The translations under genes were made by a program, and so were the position numbers. Positions 61,701 through 64,000 of a DNA stretch of 64,000 nt are shown piece by piece. Source of the stretch: JACNKJ01 sp964344565 (GTDB lineage: Bacteria > Krumholzibacteriota > Krumholzibacteriia > JACNKJ01); assembly GCA_964344565.1 (NCBI GenBank), contig CAYFNT010000003.1:62001-126000 (forward strand). The letters are read 5' to 3'. Each line of letters starts with the position of its first letter. The stretch's first letter is position 1. The notes beneath the pieces were generated by a model. The model saw only the letters and a list, made by a program, of their open reading frames with translations, did not search any database and was not told the DNA's origin.

Positions 61701-62084
61701 ATTGCAAAGAATGACGTCGACCTTCCCCGAGGCCTCGTTGCCCTCACCATCGGTCGCGACCACCTCGATCTCCACTTCACCACAAGTGGCGGGGAAATCG
61801 CCGGCGCTCACGTCAAACTCGAAGTCGTAGCTCGCGGCGTCACTAAGGGACTCGCTCGCGACTTCCTCTCCGTCCACGTAAAGCGTGACGGAAGCCAGAC
61901 CCGGATCGACGTCACGAGCGGTGCCTTCAACGGTGAAGGCATCGCACATGGAATCGTCCTGGTCCGGAGAGTCGATGGTGACAACGGGAGGAGTCTCATC
62001 CGGCGCCGGGTCAGTCGTACACCCGACGAACCAGAGGCTCATCGCCATTACGGCGATAAAGCCAATGAAAAGCTTCCGTGTCAT
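55791..62084 (-). CDS. Giant acidic Ig/PKD-repeat surface lipoprotein
   Basis: A 2,097-residue predicted lipoprotein, the largest gene in the window. The signal peptide ends in the lipobox FVGC, with the lipidated Cys at residue 22. The rest is a chain of beta-sandwich domains: N-terminal Ig-like (PPVVTIDSPDQDDSM, VEIEVVATDGEGNEASG), PKD-like units (YTYDWNFGDGTPVVVDGG; FDCAWDFDDNGTKDD), and a last domain with DTDVDADGIFEA and NHTIGIFAWDD. It is very rich in Asp, Tyr, Trp and Thr and has many paired Cys, suggesting calcium binding and disulfides outside the cell. No enzyme domain and no T9SS sorting end were seen. It stands alone, with GGAG before the ATG and a strong terminator after the stop. 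An adhesin or surface-layer scaffold is likely. Confidence 0.88.
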   Translation of the reverse strand: MTRKLFIGFIAVMAMSLWFVGCTTDPAPDETPPVVTIDSPDQDDSMCDAFTVEGTARDVDPGLASVTLYVDGEEVASESLSDAASYDFEFDVSAGDFPATCGEVEIEVVATDGEGNEASGKVDVILCNDTTDPVVTLTPDMTELYNDQCATIAVDVTEANYVSYEYFLNGNLVDGGEGTLPTSITFCTDALDAGANTVTFEVTDFCGNVGTGSTTLNDNGNVDVDIEITFPVDEECLCGEVTFVADAATRDMPGIAEVCFYFDGEDVPRFCDDTAPYEYTVDVNASFEPATHTVWAKAILEDGYEFDSPSVNWVKSCEPNAVIQVTNIDHCNRMVTVSAALSSDDNVEPGLTFEFDAPTCAGNWTTNQVDPHQSIVTFTFDTETCGYGDYDISVTVYDGWCDGMDTATTTATLVDDCLGDLEFTDPTAIAVYGDSQDEWPLAVHATDRLVDPAITQVDFYYDDAMTLPPAEPNFGALCSATEGSGDTWGCDFDSADLPAVGGWYYFHAMSTDNAENSEGIANTQWAAAELFWKSDMPTALNLTEEHADGNYYDNEFLTLPFTVVFTDDNLADNETTYDVVFDFSDGGHYVVGVGALGTGTAGITHTFAGLGSYSLEVYIVEYTPVDSGRNVTVTSLTETWSICLEDDLPVINAFDVENITFIADEGPYDNDWVNPNDFLVSDEREDLGSTFDADDVDVGNCVSGCDYFTIDFAGSHYVAPITVACGETYQNINWDAFDAGDWDVTFTIYDKAGNMAQMMETVTKSDYPDFSTLAFYTNEWPYDSGVWNCFEDPVGIPVRFYDWNSTDDSGYPLDSLLFEFTSSDGTNVWTEELFGYDPGTFPLPWVYWFDQYDDMTARIWSCDIWGQWSVSDDFEVNLQDVCAPDQPEIDEVDDTPNPGIAIVAAWDRADVQSSDTQIGIEFQVDDRTGESGPFGHSGPEVDYIEIIAFNVADGYGGDATYWTDLYGFGYDGDGTSAYNGVIATLNGDGPGDAVWDADGAFYGICGFFYVYAQAVDVNGNRSEPSFPVVIYKYSLPMFADCYVTAVDAELCMAVTMECADDAEYTYDWNFGDGTPVVVDGGNSQCHTFTLAALRTVSVDYYIDGNYTGTTETWVSVGDEQDPWVTNLDIAPYHPIDAPNDNEGNEGTKNAQYGTMYYDLTALDNGILQGPGGESDAAVTVELWSDDDGLVGGSPGTFIEQITLLFNTDCMDNEVEWRFNYNWDGKDRGYYWFRARAHDRSENDTGEDTPSTADDYLNLQLFHSDPPGSAECGGLLEIVGEYTNLHTLLFAVNADVCDDGDLLGIKYQWDRSTDLRCSEDGDWWSDPGFAPEYEFSPPYDPEIWRLDYYEAGYGYNTPGDPYNTSDSRYGYRCTTSSTTSDGPAFRAVDEDGIYSQIILFDVIIEDVSEPRLAWITPDCTAVDNIDGNVTLTVWASDYPEYNRDGLPGISKVWFLVNDLYIDEDNTGVDVGMQEIDGLTGPTFEFSITFDVSAFLDAEYGYAYGGPALFEARAFDINEDQVGQRDNSCVESNDPTVVAAGPCDLISGSQVVVFPFQNYISDDNEIDYIEVNFGDGAGWWFIDWPNATNYAYNYGAWGQWTVTVNVYDTAGDSQLGVVLSTDVWTDNVDPTADWAAGTPANGATCVTADYPDNIDIMPSNVADNSGCLDRVEFYLSDNGNPGTYEYYFTATSAPWNFPWYPYDQESKDIYVGIRVYDQAGNSFDFGIDDGSVQFEQDLKPWNPSIDHPEVWALLNATIELYGAGENDVNDDFDCAWDFDDNGTKDDTTNPISEAVDPTTAPSNVAGDYTLRMGLEDDCWDYNGGLTNTTTADIHVVDDIAPTITDNTVDPVDTRQATIDFDVQDIDGNGNCWWWDYATLEVWSNPEGDLLHDVTFYSAYQWNPTWPTNVSYEDPCFYGSENFTYTFDVGGFEDCDGPIGDVYVDYAGFPLGYNPYENLDLVDYEIEAFDTEGNSSLLTDSFTINDILGPEAPADPAYWIYPEPNATIVAGSPITVQVRPLDWHCADITDVEFFADEPAYDYGSVNMDNFFGADTDVDADGIFEATTVLAVGNHTIGIFAWDDVVNVSQQWFINITVVAP

Positions 62085-62437
62085 TTTGTTCCTCTCTCCT
62101 CTTCAGGTAAGCTGCCCGTAAACGACACACCGAAACTGGGCAGACACGCAATTACGGCCACCCCTGGGAGGTGACCATTTCGGAGTTTTGCCAAATCGGA
62201 AAAACCCGTCAATCTATTTCTAAATCCAAAGTTAACTTCGACATCCTCGGTCCTGAAAAGGCCGCGGAAAGGATCTTCAGATTCCCTAATCGCGTCAAGC
62301 GGTAACTTGTCTCTTCCACAAAAAAAGAGAAGTCCCGCTGAAACGCTTCAAAGGAACCCTCTGGGTGATCAAGGACCGGGGCGGGGAGTCAAGCAGGGTG
62401 GGCCGATCCTTTGCCCGATGCTCGGGCCTATGTCAGG
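62085..62437. other. 353-base intergenic region upstream of the giant lipoprotein gene
   Basis: No coding frame is supported. Toward the gene it holds a ribosome site and two leader hairpins on the minus strand (GGTCACC/GGTGGCC and CTGCCC/GGGCAG). It is less GC-rich around 62215-62340, with a seven-base A run at 62319-62325. I searched it for SRP RNA and riboswitch cores and recognised none. Confidence 0.6.
62184..62212 (-). promoter_or_regulatory. Weak candidate promoter of the giant lipoprotein gene
   Basis: Minus strand TTGACG (62212-62207), 17 bases, AAAACT (62189-62184). The -35 is good but the -10 is poor. It would give a leader of about 95 bases containing two hairpins. Confidence 0.33.
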
Positions 62438-62510
62438 TGCGAAGGGACGGAATCGAACCGCCGACACGTGAGTTTTCAGCCCACTGCTCTACCGACTGAG
62501 CTACCTTCGC
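62438..62510 (-). tRNA. tRNA-Phe (anticodon GAA)
   Basis: A 73-base cloverleaf: acceptor GCGAAGG/CCTTCGC, D-arm GCTC..GAGC, anticodon stem GTGGG/CTCAC with loop CTGAAAA (anticodon GAA at 62477-62475), T-arm with TTCGATT. No CCA is encoded. Confidence 0.95.
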
Positions 62511-62520
62511 AAGTCCGCCT

Positions 62521-62549
62521 ACTCAAACAAATGAGGACGGGCCTGTCAA
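62521..62549 (-). promoter_or_regulatory. Promoter of tRNA-Phe
   Basis: Minus strand TTGACA (62549-62544), 17 bases, TTGAGT (62526-62521); the predicted start is just before the mature tRNA. Confidence 0.55.
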
Positions 62550-62568
62550 GCGGGTTACGCTCATGGAT

Positions 62569-63522
62569 TTATCGACGGTTGAGGAAATTCCAGGCAGATT
62601 CGATGATGTCGCTCAACTCCGTCTTCTCCGCGCGCCAAGCTAGCAGTTCCCATGCCTTTCGGACATCGGCCACCAGGAGGGCCGGATCGCCCTCCCTTCT
62701 TGCCGTTTCAGACACATTCAGGGGCATTCCGGTCACATTTTTGACGCAGTCGAGGACCTCCCTGACCGAAAACCCGCTGCCGGTGCCCAGATTCAAGGCA
62801 GTTCGAAGGCCGTCCCCCAAGGCTTCCAAGGCTTTAAGGTGCGCAGCGGCCAGATCCTCCAGGTGGATGTAGTCGCGGATGCAGGTGCCGTCGGGGGTCG
62901 GGTAGTCCGTGCCGAAGAGCCCCAGCTCTCCGCCGGAGGCCGCGGCCTCCAGGGCCAGGGGGATCAGATGGGTCTCCGGATCGTGACGCTCGCCGTGGTC
63001 GTCCAGGCCGCCGGCCGCGTTGAAGTAACGCAGGCTGGCGAAGTCGAGATCCAGTCCGGGAGCCACGTGCTCCAGGGTCTCCTCGATGGCCAGCTTGGTT
63101 CCGCCGTAGGGATTCACCGGCCGGCGGGGGTCGTCCTCCTTGAAGGGGCGTCCCTCTCCGGCGCCGTAGACCGCCGCCGACGAGGAGAAGATGAGCTTTC
63201 GCACCGGGCTCTCCGCCACCGCCTCCATGAGGGCCAGGAAGCCCCCGAGGTTCTCGCGGTAGTAACCCACGGGATCGGCAATGGAGTCGGACACGATGCT
63301 CAGGGCGGCGAAGTGCACCACCGCCTCGCTGCCGGCCAGGAGTTCGTCGACCCGGTCCCGTTGGCGGATATCCCCCTCCACGAAGCGGGCCGCCTCGGGC
63401 ACCGCGTCCCGGTGGCCGGTACTGAGGTTGTCCAGCACGGTGACCTCGTGCCCCGCCGCCAGGGCGTTGCGCACGAAGGCGCCGCCGATGTATCCCGCGC
63501 CGCCGGTGACCAGTAGCCTCAT
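62569..63522 (-). CDS. galE: UDP-glucose 4-epimerase
   Basis: A 317-residue short-chain dehydrogenase-type epimerase that interconverts UDP-glucose and UDP-galactose for surface polysaccharide. The NAD motif is GGAGYIGGAFV, the catalytic region SSSAAVYG with YGGTKLAIEE (YxxxK) and the sugar motif RYFNAAGG. ATG 63522, with GAGGAGGAG upstream, overlaps the uvrA stop by 4 bases and is preferred over ATG 63549. Chain length is slightly short (E. coli 338). UDP-N-acetyl sugars or related substrates are possible. Confidence 0.93.
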   Translation of the reverse strand: MRLLVTGGAGYIGGAFVRNALAAGHEVTVLDNLSTGHRDAVPEAARFVEGDIRQRDRVDELLAGSEAVVHFAALSIVSDSIADPVGYYRENLGGFLALMEAVAESPVRKLIFSSSAAVYGAGEGRPFKEDDPRRPVNPYGGTKLAIEETLEHVAPGLDLDFASLRYFNAAGGLDDHGERHDPETHLIPLALEAAASGGELGLFGTDYPTPDGTCIRDYIHLEDLAAAHLKALEALGDGLRTALNLGTGSGFSVREVLDCVKNVTGMPLNVSETARREGDPALLVADVRKAWELLAWRAEKTELSDIIESAWNFLNRR

Positions 63523-64000
63523 GCGCTCCTCCTCCGATCCTTGACCCACGGTGCAAGGTATTGTCCCGTAAGGGATTGTTTCGCTTTCGCCACCTCTTCG
63601 GGACTGCCCTGGGCCACGATGCGGCCGCCGGCGTCCCCTCCCTCGGGGCCCAGGTCGATGATGTGATCGCTGGCCAGGAGCACCTGCAGGTTGTGCTCCA
63701 CCACCAGCAGGGAGTGGCCGGCCTTGAGCAGGCGCTGGAAGACGGCCAGGAGCATGCGCACGTCCTGGGGGTGCAGACCCACCGTAGGTTCATCCAGCAC
63801 ATAGAGATAGCGTTCCTTGCCCGGCTGGGCGAGCTCCCGCGCGATCTTCAGGCGCTGGCTCTCGCCCCCCGAGAGACTGCTGGCGCCCTGGCCCAGGGGC
63901 AGGTAGCCCAGACCCACCCGGTGGAGCATCCAGAGCTTCTCACCCAGGGCGTGGCGCCCGGAGAAGAAGTGGATGGCCTCGTCCACGGTGAGGTCGAGCA
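63519..64000 (-). CDS. uvrA: UvrA excinuclease ATPase subunit, C-terminal part (5' end off window)
   Basis: About 160 C-terminal residues of the damage-recognition ATPase of nucleotide excision repair. The frame enters at the right edge as LDLTVDEAIHFF. It contains GLGYLPLGQGASSLSGGESQRLKIA (second ABC signature; quoted part LSGGESQRLKIA), Walker B YVLDEPTVGLHPQD and the switch His in VVEHNLQVLLASDHIIDLGP. These motifs and their spacing are specific to UvrA. The stop overlaps the galE start by 4 bases. Confidence 0.96.
   Translation of the reverse strand, partial: LDLTVDEAIHFFSGRHALGEKLWMLHRVGLGYLPLGQGASSLSGGESQRLKIARELAQPGKERYLYVLDEPTVGLHPQDVRMLLAVFQRLLKAGHSLLVVEHNLQVLLASDHIIDLGPEGGDAGGRIVAQGSPEEVAKAKQSLTGQYLAPWVKDRRRSA

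Noticed and set aside
62250..62437. SRP RNA or riboswitch before the giant lipoprotein
   Set aside because: No GGAAGCAGC-type SRP core and no riboswitch core that I could recognise.

Overview
The window is G+C-rich bacterial chromosome from a diderm (Gram-negative-type) organism. Almost every gene lies on the minus strand; only two small exported-protein genes lie on the plus strand. Several features point to an uncultivated phylum of the FCB group (Krumholzibacteriota/Eisenbacteria-like) rather than to Proteobacteria: exported proteins ending in type-A T9SS-like sorting domains (FPNPFNPST motif), a PorV-like protein, a carboxypeptidase-regulatory TonB-dependent receptor, and multiheme c-type cytochromes. 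That placement is an inference from gene content.

Layout, left to right. (1) 1-4.8 kb: tamB (cut by the edge) and tamA, divergent from a small lipoprotein gene. (2) 4.8-12.8 kb: a long operon, in transcription order rplM-rpsI-rpsB-tsf-pyrH-frr-uppS-cdsA-dxr-rseP, from a consensus promoter at 12.77 kb. (3) 12.8-24.3 kb: a sugar-isomerase-like TIM barrel gene, then a coupled surface/secretion operon: TonB-dependent receptor, PorV-like protein, NHL-type lipoprotein, CTD-bearing exported protein, amidotransferase-fold lipoprotein, and a second CTD protein. (4) 24.3-26.1 kb: DinB-like gene, a decayed nitrilase, and a membrane CBS-domain protein. (5) 26.1-33 kb: maf, dtd, relA/spoT, recJ, RNase P RNA, RNase H, a zinc-ribbon protein and a CAU-anticodon tRNA. 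(6) 33-36.3 kb: a respiratory module of 13-heme cytochrome, NrfD/HybB-type membrane protein and HybA-type ferredoxin, with a palindromic operator. (7) 36.4-54 kb: a housekeeping run, in transcription order glmM-glmS-ridA-selC-(DUF5683-like)-lepA-lepB-hemW-hrcA-grpE-dnaJ-yqeY-cvpA-mutS2-dnaG-rpoD. (8) 54-62.4 kb: tRNA-Thr, a plus-strand exported protein, an Rrf2 Fe-S regulator, heptamer repeats, and a 2,097-residue Ig/PKD lipoprotein. (9) 62.4-64 kb: tRNA-Phe, galE and the 3' end of uvrA.

The genes cover translation and its quality control (ribosomal proteins, EF-Ts, RRF, LepA, Dtd, selenocysteine tRNA), envelope building (CdsA, UppS, Dxr, RseP, TamAB, GlmS/GlmM, LepB), replication and transcription (DnaG, RpoD, MutS2, RecJ, UvrA), the stringent response, and an elaborate cell surface. 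The less ordinary parts are the T9SS-like operon, the giant lipoprotein, the 13-heme respiratory module, selC embedded in a protein-coding array, the truncated nitrilase, and the small nested palindromes and heptamer repeats beside exported-protein genes. I found no CRISPR array, transposase, integrase or prophage gene.
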